The notes below the pieces were generated by a model, which saw nothing but the letters and a program-made list of their open reading frames with translations, had not been told where the DNA came from and did not search any database. From the NCBI GenBank assembly GCA_005223075.1, contig NJBO01000017.1, positions 1-39,842 on the forward strand: a stretch of DNA of 39,842 nt, read 5' to 3'. The translations under genes were made by a program, and so were the position numbers. Below are positions 14,643 through 21,709 of this stretch, piece by piece (position 1 is the stretch's first letter; each line of letters begins with the position of its first letter). This DNA comes from a candidate division TA06 bacterium B3_TA06 (GTDB lineage Bacteria; Hydrothermota; Tepidihabitantia; B3-TA06).

Positions 14643-15837
14643 ATGGAGTCCGCAGTTGAGGAAATCATAAGACAATTCAATAGCTCGTACTTTCTGAAGG
14701 AATTCACATTCTTCCCCAGAAAAATTTCTAAGTCTAAAGGCGGTACAAGGGAGATTTCGGACGGACTCATATGGTTAGGTGATAGTGTTATCTTCTTTCA
14801 AACCAAAGAAAGGGGTAAAGTCCAAAAGAAACCTACAGAAGAAAGACAAATAAAGTGGTTCGGTAAAAACGTTCTTGGCTCTGCTGTGTGTCAAATGATG
14901 GGTTCTTTAAGAACCTTTGAGGCAAGAAGAGAAGTAGATTTCTGGAATTTGAGAGGACAGCGCCGGAGAATAAAGTATTCAGCCTTAAAGAAAAAACACT
15001 ATGTTGTTCTACAACCACTCGCACCCGTATCCCTTCCCGCGAGAGTGTCACGCAAGGAAATCAATAACGGTTGATGCATCAGGCAGATTTATTCACGTAA
15101 TGAGTGCCAGAGATTGGATTTATCTCTGCAGATATCTTGTTACAATACCTGAAATTATACTCTACTTAGGTTTTAGGGAAAGATGTTTGAGTTTAATTAT
15201 GAATTCTCGAAAAGAGAAAGAGAAGTGGTTGCTTGGCAGATTCTTACGTTCTCCAAACGTACCTGTTGTAGAATTAGATTCACAGCCTTTTGACTATACG
15301 CAATTTGTTGATAATTTAGAAACCAAGGACGTTATCCATGAGAGATTTAATTCGATTATCAAAAGCCTATATGATAGATTAGATCCTGTTCAACGAAGCA
15401 CTGAGAGTTATTACGAAATGATGCTTGAATTGGCGAGATTGAACAGAGGCCTCCGGGAACAATTTATTAATATGTTTGAACGAGCAGAAAGAGGTGAATT
15501 AAAAGAACCAAAGGGTTTCAAGACCCCAACCGGCTCCGGTTTTGTTTTTATTTCTGGATCAAGTGAACTTAAAGCCAGACCTTATGAAGAAAGGACGCTG
15601 TTCGTTGGAAAAGAAACTCTGCAAACCAAGTATTTAAATCGAATTAACCAATGTCTCGGTTGTTGCTGTTATTCAGATTCTGAGAGCTTTGATTACTTCT
15701 TTTTTTCCAGCGAATGGAAAACCGAAGACCCGGACCAACTAGAAAGACTTGTTAACGAACTTGAAGAAAAAGGGCTCATACCGAAATCACACCAAGTAAT
15801 TGGACCAATGTATACTTTCCGACAAGATAAAAGATAA
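14643..15837 (+). pseudogene. Frameshifted nuclease-like protein of unknown family
   Basis: Two adjoining frames make one protein. The first (14643-15074, 143 residues) has SDGLIWLGDSVIFFQTKERG, which resembles the D...(E/Q)xK core of PD-(D/E)xK nuclease folds; this is a weak resemblance. The second, open from before 15001 to 15837, contains VDASGRFIHVMSARDWIYL, then a helical region and a C-terminal part with the cysteines CLGCCCYS. The switch lies between about 14985 and 15060; a run of six A at 14991-14996 is a likely indel site. Restored, the product would have about 398 residues. It could be a real inactivation, an assembly error or an unusual recoding event. The first start follows a leaderless promoter; the TTG at 14610 belongs to its -35 box. 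The region is AT-rich and ends flush against gltX. Confidence 0.6.
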
Positions 15838-17277
15838 CTACTCCGGCAAGTTCGCCAACCGTTCCAGCACCCTCTCCCGGCCTAAAAGCTCCAGGCAGTT
15901 GAATAAGGGCGGGCCGACGGTGCGGCCGGTGACTGCGATGCGGACAGGATGGATTATCTCACCCGCCTTGATCCCTAACTCCTCAACCAGCTCACGTAAC
16001 ACTTGCTCCGCAGTCTCCTTGTTGAACTCGTGGAGTTTCTCCAAACGCTCGCGGTATAAGAGAAGCCACCGCTTCACCGCCTCCGGGTCCTTGCGGAAGT
16101 GCTTGTTCAGGCCTTCCTCGTCGTAGGTCAAATCGTCGCAGACGTATGGGAGGAGGGCGTCGTAAACCTCGGCTAATGTACGCGAACGCTCGGCGATCAA
16201 TGGCAAAACCTTGGACAAAAAGTCTGGGGAGGAGTATTCACGAGGCAGGGTGATCCCCTGATAATCCAGCCATTCCTGGAATACCTTGAGTAGTTCTTCT
16301 TTACCCATCGCCCGCAGGTACTCGCCGTTCATCCATTCCAGCTTCTTCATATCGAATATGGCGTTGGAGGTGTTGATGCGCTCCAGGCTGAAGAGTGCGA
16401 CCAACTCCTGACGCGAGATGATTTCTCTATCTCCACCCGGTGACCAGCCAAGAAGGGCAAGGAAGTTTACCATGGCGTCGGCAAGGTAGCCCATCCTGCG
16501 GAACTCTTCTAAAGACATGGCGCCGTGGCGCTTGGAGAGTTTCTTTTTATCCTCCCCCAGGATCAAGGGCAGGTGGGCGAAGGCCGGTATCTCCCAGCCG
16601 AACGCCTGATAGAGAAGTATCTGCTTCGTGGTGTTTGAGATGTGCTCCACCGCACGCAGCACGTGGGATATCTCCATGAGGTGATCGTCGGCAACCACCG
16701 CGAAATTGTATGTTGGAATCCCGTTTGAGCGCACGATGACAAAGTCGTCTATGTCCTTGTGTTCGCGGGTGATTGAGCCGTGGATGAGGTCAGTGAATGT
16801 AGTCTTACCCTCCGGAACAAGGAAGCGGATAGCCGGTTTGATTCCTTCCGCTTCGAACTCTTTCTTTTGCTCCTCAGTGAGATTCAGACATCTGCGATCA
16901 TATCTCCAGGCGCGCCGCTGTGCGTCGGCCTTTTTGCGCTCGGCTTCAAGACGTTCAGGGGTGCAGTAGCATTTGTAGGCATGACCTGATGCGATGAGCT
17001 TCTCTGCATACTCCTGATAGATATCCATGCGCTGAGACTGGTAGTAGGGACCCTCGTCAAAGGTGATACCGAGCCAGCCGAGGCCTCTTATGATGGCCTG
17101 GGCCGACTCTTCGGTGGAGCGCTCAACGTCGGTGTCCTCGATTCTGAGAACGAACGTCCCGCCGTACGAGCAGGCAAACAGGTAATTGTAAAGCGCCGAT
17201 CTAGCCAGCCCCACGTGTATCGCCCCGGTGGGCGAGGGGGCGATACGGACGCGAACCTTGGATCTTTCTTCAGACAT
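15838..17277 (-). CDS. gltX: Glutamyl-tRNA synthetase
   Basis: A class I aminoacyl-tRNA synthetase, 479 residues, that charges tRNA-Glu with glutamate. The HIGH-type signature is APSPTGAIHVGLARSALYNY near residue 12, and the KMSKS-type signature is KKLSKRHGAMSL near 245. RIEDTDVERS, also typical of GluRS, follows the Rossmann start, and the C-terminal anticodon-binding domain is complete, ending in ERLANLPE. The start is ATG 17277 with GGAGAG upstream; the TTG one codon earlier is less likely. No good promoter lies in the 80 bp to the tRNA-Ser gene, so gltX may be transcribed with that tRNA. It converges on the frameshifted gene with no gap. Confidence 0.97.
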   Translation of the reverse strand: MSEERSKVRVRIAPSPTGAIHVGLARSALYNYLFACSYGGTFVLRIEDTDVERSTEESAQAIIRGLGWLGITFDEGPYYQSQRMDIYQEYAEKLIASGHAYKCYCTPERLEAERKKADAQRRAWRYDRRCLNLTEEQKKEFEAEGIKPAIRFLVPEGKTTFTDLIHGSITREHKDIDDFVIVRSNGIPTYNFAVVADDHLMEISHVLRAVEHISNTTKQILLYQAFGWEIPAFAHLPLILGEDKKKLSKRHGAMSLEEFRRMGYLADAMVNFLALLGWSPGGDREIISRQELVALFSLERINTSNAIFDMKKLEWMNGEYLRAMGKEELLKVFQEWLDYQGITLPREYSSPDFLSKVLPLIAERSRTLAEVYDALLPYVCDDLTYDEEGLNKHFRKDPEAVKRWLLLYRERLEKLHEFNKETAEQVLRELVEELGIKAGEIIHPVRIAVTGRTVGPPLFNCLELLGRERVLERLANLPE

Positions 17278-17331
17278 CAACTCTCCTGAACACGGGATTT
17301 TCTGACAATTCGAACAACCCGTCCCCCTGAT

Positions 17332-17354
17332 GTGTTACGGGGGTGTGTTACGGG
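17332..17354 (-). repeat. Two copies of the 9-mer GTGTTACGG
   Basis: GTGTTACGG at 17332-17340 and again at 17345-17353, between gltX and tRNA-Ser. It is the same word as the in-gene minisatellites in the PHP phosphatase and tilS. Confidence 0.7.
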
Positions 17355-17357
17355 TAA

Positions 17358-17447
<90 letters not shown>

Positions 17448-17485
17448 GGGATCATCCTGAATCCATATACCTCCTCCAAGATAGA

Positions 17486-17512
17486 ATTATATAAAATAGT
17501 CGGGAATGTCAA
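17486..17512 (-). promoter_or_regulatory. Promoter of tRNA-Ser(GCU), possibly also gltX
   Basis: On the minus strand, TTGACA (17507-17512), a 15-bp spacer and TATAAT (17486-17491), about 40 nt before the tRNA. Confidence 0.7.
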
Positions 17513-17557
17513 ATACGACCTTGTCCTGGATCTACCTTTCTCCCAAACCTAAGCTCT

Positions 17558-17947
17558 TCAGTAGTTCAGCATTGCGAAGCCGCCCGCTATCAGGATTATG
17601 AGGGATACGATTATTCCGATCCCTGCCATGATAATGGCGATGATAGCTACTATGCCAAGTATGGTGAAGACGGTTTTCAGCTTGGAATGATACTCAATCA
17701 GATCGGCTGGAGTAGTCTTTGTCACAAACTCATCCCCTCTGGATGCCGCCTGGGTCAACAGTACTCCGATCCATATTGGAAGCCAGGCAACAACGATTCC
17801 TACAAGGGTCAAAGCCATCAGGGCACCATCAATGATGGAGAGGATTCCCAGAAGCTTCATCCATCCCTTTGTATCCTTTATATTTGCACGGAGCTGCTCG
17901 ATGGTGGCAGCGTCAAGTCCGGACGCCATCGGGGTCGTAGTCTCCAT
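17558..17947 (-). CDS. DUF5362-like small membrane protein
   Basis: A 129-residue protein with a soluble N-terminus (METTTPMASGLDAATIEQLR) and a pattern typical of DUF5362 proteins: a basic amphipathic stretch (DTKGWMKLLG), a helical hairpin (ILSIIDGALMALTLVGIVVA and WLPIWIGVLLTQAA), a polar linker of about 30 residues (SRGDEFVTKT...YHSKLKTVF) and a last pair of hydrophobic helices (ILGIVAIIAIIMAGIGIIV, LIILIAGGFAML). It sits in the inner membrane. No function is known to me. It has a strong ribosome site (AAAGGAGGAG) and its own promoter, and lies between two tRNA-Ser genes. Confidence 0.8.
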   Translation of the reverse strand: METTTPMASGLDAATIEQLRANIKDTKGWMKLLGILSIIDGALMALTLVGIVVAWLPIWIGVLLTQAASRGDEFVTKTTPADLIEYHSKLKTVFTILGIVAIIAIIMAGIGIIVSLIILIAGGFAMLNY

Positions 17948-17983
17948 GAACTCCTCCTTTGACAGACGTTTGACTTACCACCA

Positions 17984-18010
17984 ATTATACATAGAAACGC
18001 AGAATGTCAA
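17984..18010 (-). promoter_or_regulatory. Promoter of DUF5362-like gene
   Basis: On the minus strand, TTGACA (18005-18010), a 15-bp spacer and TATAAT (17984-17989). Confidence 0.75.
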
Positions 18011-18069
18011 TAGAGCTGTCCTTGCGTTAAAGAACAAAGGCGACCGTAAGGGCGCCTACATTGTCTGTT

Positions 18070-18130
18070 CTGCTCCTTTTCTCGCTTGCGAGAAAAGGAG
18101 CATTTATTCTCGGGGTCCCCGCGAAGTTAC
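18070..18130. repeat. Composite: TTTTCTCGC palindrome followed by partial GGGGTCCCC repeat
   Basis: CTGCTCCTTTTCTCGC-tt-GCGAGAAAAGGAGCAT, then TTATTCTC and GGGGTCCCCGCGAAGTTAC. The second part lacks the right arm. A further palindrome, GCCCCC...GGGGGC, runs from about 18141 to 18178. This and the next composite fill the 275-bp gap between the DUF5362-like gene and tRNA-Ser(UGA). Confidence 0.7.
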
Positions 18131-18201
18131 TTTGGGATATGCCCCCACTTCCGGCTGGGGCATAAAGCATAAGGGGGCTCTAGCCTTCTTTTAGATTCTT
18201 C

Positions 18202-18286
18202 CTGCGATCTTTTTTCGCTCTGCGAAAAAAGGAGCATATATTCTCGGGGTCCCCAACCGAAAGCGACGCTTTCGGTTGGGGTAAAA
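18202..18286. repeat. Composite: TTTTTTCGC palindrome followed by full GGGGTCCCC repeat
   Basis: CTGCGATC, CTTTTTTCGC-tct-GCGAAAAAAG, GAGCATATATTCTC, then GGGGTCCCCAACCGAAAGCG and CGCTTTCGGTTGGGGTAAAA (overlapping the preceding segment). The repeat ends at the discriminator base of tRNA-Ser, so as a hairpin it lies directly 3' of the tRNA. Confidence 0.8.
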
Positions 18287-18373
18287 CGGAGGGTGAGGGA
18301 CTCGAACCCCCAAGCCCCACTCAAGGGGCGGCAGATTTCAAGTCTGCTGCGTTACCAGTTACGCTAACCCTCC
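18287..18373 (-). tRNA. tRNA-Ser (anticodon UGA)
   Basis: A class II tRNA of 87 nt. The acceptor stem is GGAGGGT/ACCCTCC, the anticodon stem GCAGA/TCTGC with loop CTTGAAA, the variable arm is CGCCCCTTGAGTGGGGC, and the T-arm GGGGGTTCGAGTCCCTC with one mismatch. The discriminator is G and CCA is not encoded. Confidence 0.97.
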
Positions 18374-18379
18374 AGAACG

Positions 18380-18493
18380 CTACGCGTTCTTACGGGTTAC
18401 CGTCGGCTTGAGGCCGTACGCTAACCTTTCATATTACTACGCGTTCTTACGGGTTACCGTCGGCTTGAGGCCGTATGCTAACCCTTCATATTA
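18380..18493. repeat. 57-bp tandem duplication upstream of tRNA-Ser(UGA)
   Basis: Two nearly identical 57-bp units, beginning at 18380 and 18437, contain TACGGGTTACCGTCGGCTTG and AGGCCGTACGCTAACC. The end of each unit (TACGCTAACCNTT) resembles the 5' end of the tRNA itself (TACGCTAACCCTCC on the same strand), so the array may have arisen from tRNA sequence. It would be part of the 5' leader of the pre-tRNA. Nothing else is seen up to rnhB apart from promoters. Confidence 0.8.
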
Positions 18494-18532
18494 CTACTCA
18501 ATCTGGAGGCCGCATCGGTGCTACGCACCGTC

Positions 18533-18560
18533 TTTATATTATGGCGCTCCAGGTTGTCAA
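18533..18560 (-). promoter_or_regulatory. Promoter of tRNA-Ser(UGA)
   Basis: On the minus strand, TTGACA (18555-18560), a 16-bp spacer and TATAAA (18533-18538). The hairpin CGGTGC-gta-GCACCG follows at the expected transcript start, and the tRNA begins some 150 nt further on. Confidence 0.75.
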
Positions 18561-18566
18561 GATTAA

Positions 18567-18594
18567 AGCCTACTCCAGAAACGACTTATGTCAA
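18567..18594 (-). promoter_or_regulatory. Second upstream promoter of tRNA-Ser(UGA)
   Basis: On the minus strand, TTGACA (18589-18594), a 16-bp spacer and TAGGCT (18567-18572). The -10 is weaker than that of the proximal promoter. Confidence 0.5.
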
Positions 18595-18674
18595 GCCCTT
18601 ACATACCCCACCGTTTCAATACGTCTCGGTTTGGGTCCTCAATGCCCCCTGTCGCCGGAGTGTGCGGTGGTTCA

Positions 18675-19313
18675 CTACGTTATAGGGATGTCATGTACCT
18701 CCAAGTTGCCACATTCCGCGCACGGACGGAAGGTTCTGCGGTGAACCGGAGAGAGTCCCAACCGACGCAGACAGTCTACATGCTCGCGAGTGGGATAACC
18801 TTTGTGTCTTGAAAACTCGTATCCAGGGTAGTTCTCATCGAGCTGGCGCATGTAACGATCACGCAAGACCTTGGCTACGACTGAAGCCGCTGCCACCGAA
18901 AGAGACTGCGCATCGGCCTGGGGAAAGTGTTCCTGGGGCCATGGTAGATCAGGGATCTTCTGATTACCATCCACGAAAACGAGCTCCGGTTCCACCCGTA
19001 GTGCCAAACGCTCGCACGCCCTACGCATCGCCTTGAGTGCGGCGGTCAATATATCGGTTTCGTCTATCTCCTGAGCTGGAATGAACCCTACGCCTACTCC
19101 CAGAGCCTTTGTGAGTATGTGGCTGAAGAGCTCTTGCCGCCGACATGGGGTAAGTTTTTTTGAGTCGCATACCCCGGCTATCTCGACGCCCGGTGGTAAT
19201 ACAACCGCGGCCCCCACCACCGGCCCTGCCAAAGCCCCGCGCCCTGCTTCATCAACCCCGCAGAGTAACCTAACCTTCCTCCACGCCTCGAGATCCAGAT
19301 TTAGTTGCAGCAT
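18675..19313 (-). CDS. rnhB: Ribonuclease HII
   Basis: A 212-residue nuclease that cuts RNA in RNA-DNA hybrids, including single misincorporated ribonucleotides. The active-site carboxylates are in GVDEAGRGALAGPVVGAAVV (DEAGRG near residue 20), an Asp in ELVFVDGNQ near 115 and an Asp/Ser segment ADAQSLSVAAASVVAKVLRD near 135. SRHKGYPTREH near 170 is also typical. The C-terminus (RTFRPCAECGNLEVHDIPIT) carries two Cys and extends a little past the family norm. It overlaps rplS by 44 bp, so it is translated as the last gene of the rpsP operon. Confidence 0.96.
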   Translation of the reverse strand: MLQLNLDLEAWRKVRLLCGVDEAGRGALAGPVVGAAVVLPPGVEIAGVCDSKKLTPCRRQELFSHILTKALGVGVGFIPAQEIDETDILTAALKAMRRACERLALRVEPELVFVDGNQKIPDLPWPQEHFPQADAQSLSVAAASVVAKVLRDRYMRQLDENYPGYEFSRHKGYPTREHVDCLRRLGLSPVHRRTFRPCAECGNLEVHDIPIT

Positions 19314-19797
19314 CCGTTGCCTCCTTGGATGGAGCCTCTGGGGGTTTCTGTTCAGTTACCACATCCGCTGCGGCTTCAGATGCCTCCTCTATAGCCTCCT
19401 GGCCGACCGACTTAGCCGTCACCTTGGGTTTCTTCTTTACATCGCCCTTCTTGCGAACCACCCGCTCCTTGACGTAACGTCCCTTCCCGACCTTCTCACG
19501 CAGGTAGTAAAGCTTGGCGCGACGCACCTTGCCGTATCGCACCACCTCTACCTTCTCTATCACCGGCGAGTGCAACGGGAATATGCGCTCGATACCAATC
19601 CCTTGGGAAATCTTACGCAACGTAAAACTGCGATTCGGTCCACTTCCCCGAATCTGGATGCAGAGACCTTGGAATACCTGAACCTTATCCTTCTTACCTT
19701 CATGGATACGGAAGAAGACCTTAACCGTATCCCCCGGTCCAAACTTCTTAAGATCTGAACGCAGAAGTTCCTTTTCAACCTCTATGAGCCTGTTCAC
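19270..19797 (-). CDS. rplS: 50S ribosomal protein L19 with long acidic/basic tail
   Basis: L19 of the large ribosomal subunit, at the interface with the 30S. Residues 1-118 are canonical: KKFGPGDTVKVFFRIHEGKK, QVFQGLCIQIRGSG, SFTLRKISQGIGIERIFPLH, KVEVVRYGKVRRAKLYYLR. The protein is 175 residues against roughly 115 in E. coli. The extra C-terminus is rich in Lys, Glu and Ala and probably disordered, and its last 14 codons overlap rnhB. rpsP has a similar tail, so tailed ribosomal proteins may be a lineage trait. The gene overlaps trmD by 23 bp. Confidence 0.96.
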   Translation of the reverse strand: MNRLIEVEKELLRSDLKKFGPGDTVKVFFRIHEGKKDKVQVFQGLCIQIRGSGPNRSFTLRKISQGIGIERIFPLHSPVIEKVEVVRYGKVRRAKLYYLREKVGKGRYVKERVVRKKGDVKKKPKVTAKSVGQEAIEEASEAAADVVTEQKPPEAPSKEATDAATKSGSRGVEEG

Positions 19798-20554
19798 CTA
19801 AAACCTCCAAAAGCAACATTGGATCTTCATCATCCAGTGGCAACCTGGCCAGAAGATCCGGTCGACGCGCAAGGGTCTGAGCTAAGGCCTGCTTACGCCT
19901 CCACCGGCGAACCTCTTCGTGGTGCCCCGAAAGCAGCACCGCCGGGACACGCCTGCCCATAAACTCCTCCGGACGGGTATAGGTCGGCGCGGAAAGCAAC
20001 CCGCAGGTAAATGAATCCGTCTCGACCGACTCCATCGCTCCTACCACACCCCCAAGTAGCCTTACTATCCCCTCAATCATCACGAGGGCCGCTGCCTCGC
20101 CTCCACCTATCACATAATCACCGATCGACAGCTCCTCATCCACCCATTCCCTTATTCGTTCATCTATCCCCTTGTATCGACTGCAGAGAAAGACGATATG
20201 CTCCTTTGCGCTCAGGCGAACGAAGTCTCCCTGGATGAGCCTTTTACCCTTAGGGGTCGGCAAAACCACCCAGGGCTTCTCAACGCTTCTCTTCTTCTCT
20301 CCCTCCTCTTCACTCCCCTCACAGACTACGCCTAACGCCTCGAGCGCCCCCCACACCGGCTCAACCTTGAGCACCATACCACCTCCACCTCCGTATGGCT
20401 CATCGTCTATACTGCGATATGAATCCTGTGCAAAATCTCGCAGATGGAGAACGCTTATCTCTACCGCTCCCCGCTCCTGTGCGATTCTCAGATGGCCGCT
20501 CCAAAGAGCACTCTGCAGGTAGCAAGGCAGCCCTGATAGGATCGTAATCCGCAG
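19775..20554 (-). CDS. trmD: tRNA (guanine-37-N1)-methyltransferase, CTG start
   Basis: A SPOUT methyltransferase that puts m1G at position 37 of tRNAs and prevents frameshifting. The first ATG (20377) would remove about 59 residues, but the same frame upstream encodes a normal TrmD N-terminus: RITILSGLPCYLQSALWSG and SIDDEPYGGGGGMVLKVEPV. The frame is closed by a TGA just upstream, and the only plausible start is CTG at 20552-20554, five bases after AGGAGG. The length from there is 259 residues, close to E. coli TrmD (255). Knot motifs: GDYVIGGGEAAALVMIEGIV and PTYTRPEEFMGRRVPAVLLS. Residue H replaces the usual N in the LLSGNH segment. Confidence 0.93.
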   Translation of the reverse strand: MRITILSGLPCYLQSALWSGHLRIAQERGAVEISVLHLRDFAQDSYRSIDDEPYGGGGGMVLKVEPVWGALEALGVVCEGSEEEGEKKRSVEKPWVVLPTPKGKRLIQGDFVRLSAKEHIVFLCSRYKGIDERIREWVDEELSIGDYVIGGGEAAALVMIEGIVRLLGGVVGAMESVETDSFTCGLLSAPTYTRPEEFMGRRVPAVLLSGHHEEVRRWRRKQALAQTLARRPDLLARLPLDDEDPMLLLEVLGEQAHRG

Positions 20555-20559
20555 GATAA

Positions 20560-20565
20560 CCTCCT
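20560..20565 (-). promoter_or_regulatory. Shine-Dalgarno site that sets the CTG start of trmD
   Basis: AGGAGG on the minus strand, five bases before CTG 20554. No ATG, GTG or TTG lies in frame between the upstream TGA and codon 59. Confidence 0.8.
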
Positions 20566-20571
20566 CTCACG

Positions 20572-20621
20572 CCACAGACGCGCTGCTGTGGACATGCAAG
20601 CGACCTTGTGTGAGTCCACAG
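20572..20621 (-). promoter_or_regulatory. Mutually exclusive hairpins before trmD
   Basis: In the transcript, CTGTGGAC (20614-20621) can pair with GTCCACAG (20586-20593). The CCACAG within that second segment can pair instead with CTGTGG (20572-20577), which lies six bases before the Shine-Dalgarno site. The layout resembles a translational attenuator. There is no experimental support. Confidence 0.4.
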
Positions 20622-20645
20622 AAGGTCTCTTGTGAAGCAAACTAT

Positions 20646-20876
20646 CTACTCGATAATCTCTAGCTGGGCTCGTTTGCCCTTCTTCATCGAAGCTGCGGTC
20701 AAGATTGTCCGGATCGCCTTCGCCATCCGGCCTTCCTTGCCAATCACCTTGCCCAGATCACCTTCGCCGACTCTAAGCTCATAAATAATGGTCCTCTCGC
20801 CGGCTATCTCTTGGATCTGAACGTTGTCAGGGTTATCGACCAGGGCTTTTACCACGTACTCAAGCAGTTCCTTCAT
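20646..20876 (-). CDS. khpA: KhpA-type KH-domain RNA-binding protein
   Basis: A 76-residue single-KH-domain protein (KhpA, formerly YlqC) that binds RNA, often with KhpB. The KH signature [20 protein letters not shown] (GKxIGKxGR pattern) is at about residues 39-58. The standard place for this gene is directly after rpsP, as here, with a 17-bp overlap. rimM, which usually follows, is absent; the 91-bp gap to trmD holds alternative hairpins. Confidence 0.93.
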   Translation of the reverse strand: MKELLEYVVKALVDNPDNVQIQEIAGERTIIYELRVGEGDLGKVIGKEGRMAKAIRTILTAASMKKGKRAQLEIIE

Positions 20877-21270
20877 CGCTGCCTCCTTCTCTGTCTGCTA
20901 CATCAGGTTTAGTCTGTTCTGTCTCCTCGACTTCGAGGGGTTCTGTCTTCTTTTCAGCTTTCTCTTCTGCTGCAGGTTCGGTTTCGGGCTGCTCGGATGT
21001 TTCTTCCGCCGTGGCACTAACCTCAGGAGCTTGCTGCTCACGACGAAGGCGTCTTAGCAGCGCCTTAACTCGAGGAGTCATCTTGGCTCCATGATCGAGC
21101 CAGTAGTCAAGCCTTGCCTCCTCGATGCTAAACGCCTGGGCACCACGGGGATCGTAGTTTCCGAGCGACTCAATGTAAGCGCCGTCGCGCGCTTTACGAA
21201 CGTCGGTTACAACAACACGGTAATGAGGATCCTTCTTTGCTCCAAATCGCTTCAAACGAATCTTTACCAA
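20860..21270 (-). CDS. rpsP: 30S ribosomal protein S16 with C-terminal extension
   Basis: S16 of the small ribosomal subunit, which supports 30S assembly. I start it at TTG 21270 ([20 protein letters not shown]), behind AAGGAG at a six-base distance, because that matches the universal N-terminus. Earlier ATGs would add an unrelated leader overlapping the promoter. The core ends near residue 85, followed by about 50 residues rich in Glu, Ala, Thr and Lys, which are probably disordered. It is the first gene of the operon rpsP-khpA-trmD-rplS-rnhB. Confidence 0.94.
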   Translation of the reverse strand: MVKIRLKRFGAKKDPHYRVVVTDVRKARDGAYIESLGNYDPRGAQAFSIEEARLDYWLDHGAKMTPRVKALLRRLRREQQAPEVSATAEETSEQPETEPAAEEKAEKKTEPLEVEETEQTKPDVADREGGSDEGTA

Positions 21271-21313
21271 ACCTATCTCCTTATTCGTATCGGTTCGCGG
21301 TTCTGTAACCTTA

Positions 21314-21341
21314 ATCTTAACAAGAAACAACGCCATGTCAA
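21314..21341 (-). promoter_or_regulatory. Promoter of the rpsP operon
   Basis: On the minus strand, TTGACA (21336-21341), a 16-bp spacer and TAAGAT (21314-21319). The leader to the TTG start is about 37 nt. Confidence 0.75.
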
Positions 21342-21374
21342 GCTCAATAGGAGGTCTGTGCGCCAAGAGATCGC

Positions 21375-21437
21375 AGGGGCACGGCATACCCTATGAGCGT
21401 ATGAACTGCTCAAGGGGCACGCTGTGCCGTGCCCCTA
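21375..21437. repeat. 38-bp element nested in a palindrome
   Basis: AGGGGCACGGCAT on the left and GCCGTGCCCCT on the right form an inverted repeat. Between them, at 21388-21425, lies a copy of the 38-bp element found inside the IS30 transposase (same ends ACCCTATGAGCG and GGGGCACGCTGT). The element therefore sits at the centre of a pre-existing palindrome or is part of a larger one. Confidence 0.75.
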
Positions 21438-21450
21438 CCTAAAGGGATTT

Positions 21451-21484
21451 CAAAATGCAAAAGCAAAGTGCAAAGTGCAAAATG
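21451..21484. repeat. Short TGCAAA(A/G) tandem tract
   Basis: CAAAATGCAAAAGCAAAGTG and CAAAGTGCAAAATGC, an imperfect array with a period of about 8-9 bp. Confidence 0.6.
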
Positions 21485-21523
21485 CTCCGAAGGGTAGAGC
21501 TTGCGGAACCATCTTCCTTTTTT

Positions 21524-21572
21524 GTCGTTGCGAGCATGCCACCCCTGGTGGCTACGAAGCAATCTCATGGCA
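21524..21572. repeat. GTTGCGAGC...GAAGCAATCTC dispersed repeat
   Basis: GTCGTTGCGAGC, an inner hairpin CCACC-cctg-GTGG, then TACGAAGCAATCTCATGG. The outer parts resemble a palindrome family (TTGCGAG...GAAGCAATCTC) that I have seen in many uncultured bacterial genomes. Confidence 0.55.
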
Positions 21573-21586
21573 GGATGTGTTAATAC

Positions 21587-21633
21587 GTAGTGCGAGGCTT
21601 TAGCCTCGCGGCGAACCTGAAGGTTCGCACTAC
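21587..21633. repeat. Three-way-junction palindrome
   Basis: GTAGTGCGA pairs with TCGCACTAC. Inside are GAGGCT-tt-AGCCTC and AACCT-ga-AGGTT. It is structurally parallel to 468-518. The remainder of 21390-21709 contains no gene I can support. Confidence 0.7.
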
Positions 21634-21709
21634 ATGCTACGCCACCCTCCGGACGCGATGACAGGCCTACCTGACACCCGCTGGGGTGCGCTGAAGTCGG
21701 CCCCTACGA

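Noticed and set aside
18380-18493. CRISPR array in the 57-bp tandem repeat
   Set aside because: There are only two whole units, no unique spacers, and no cas genes.
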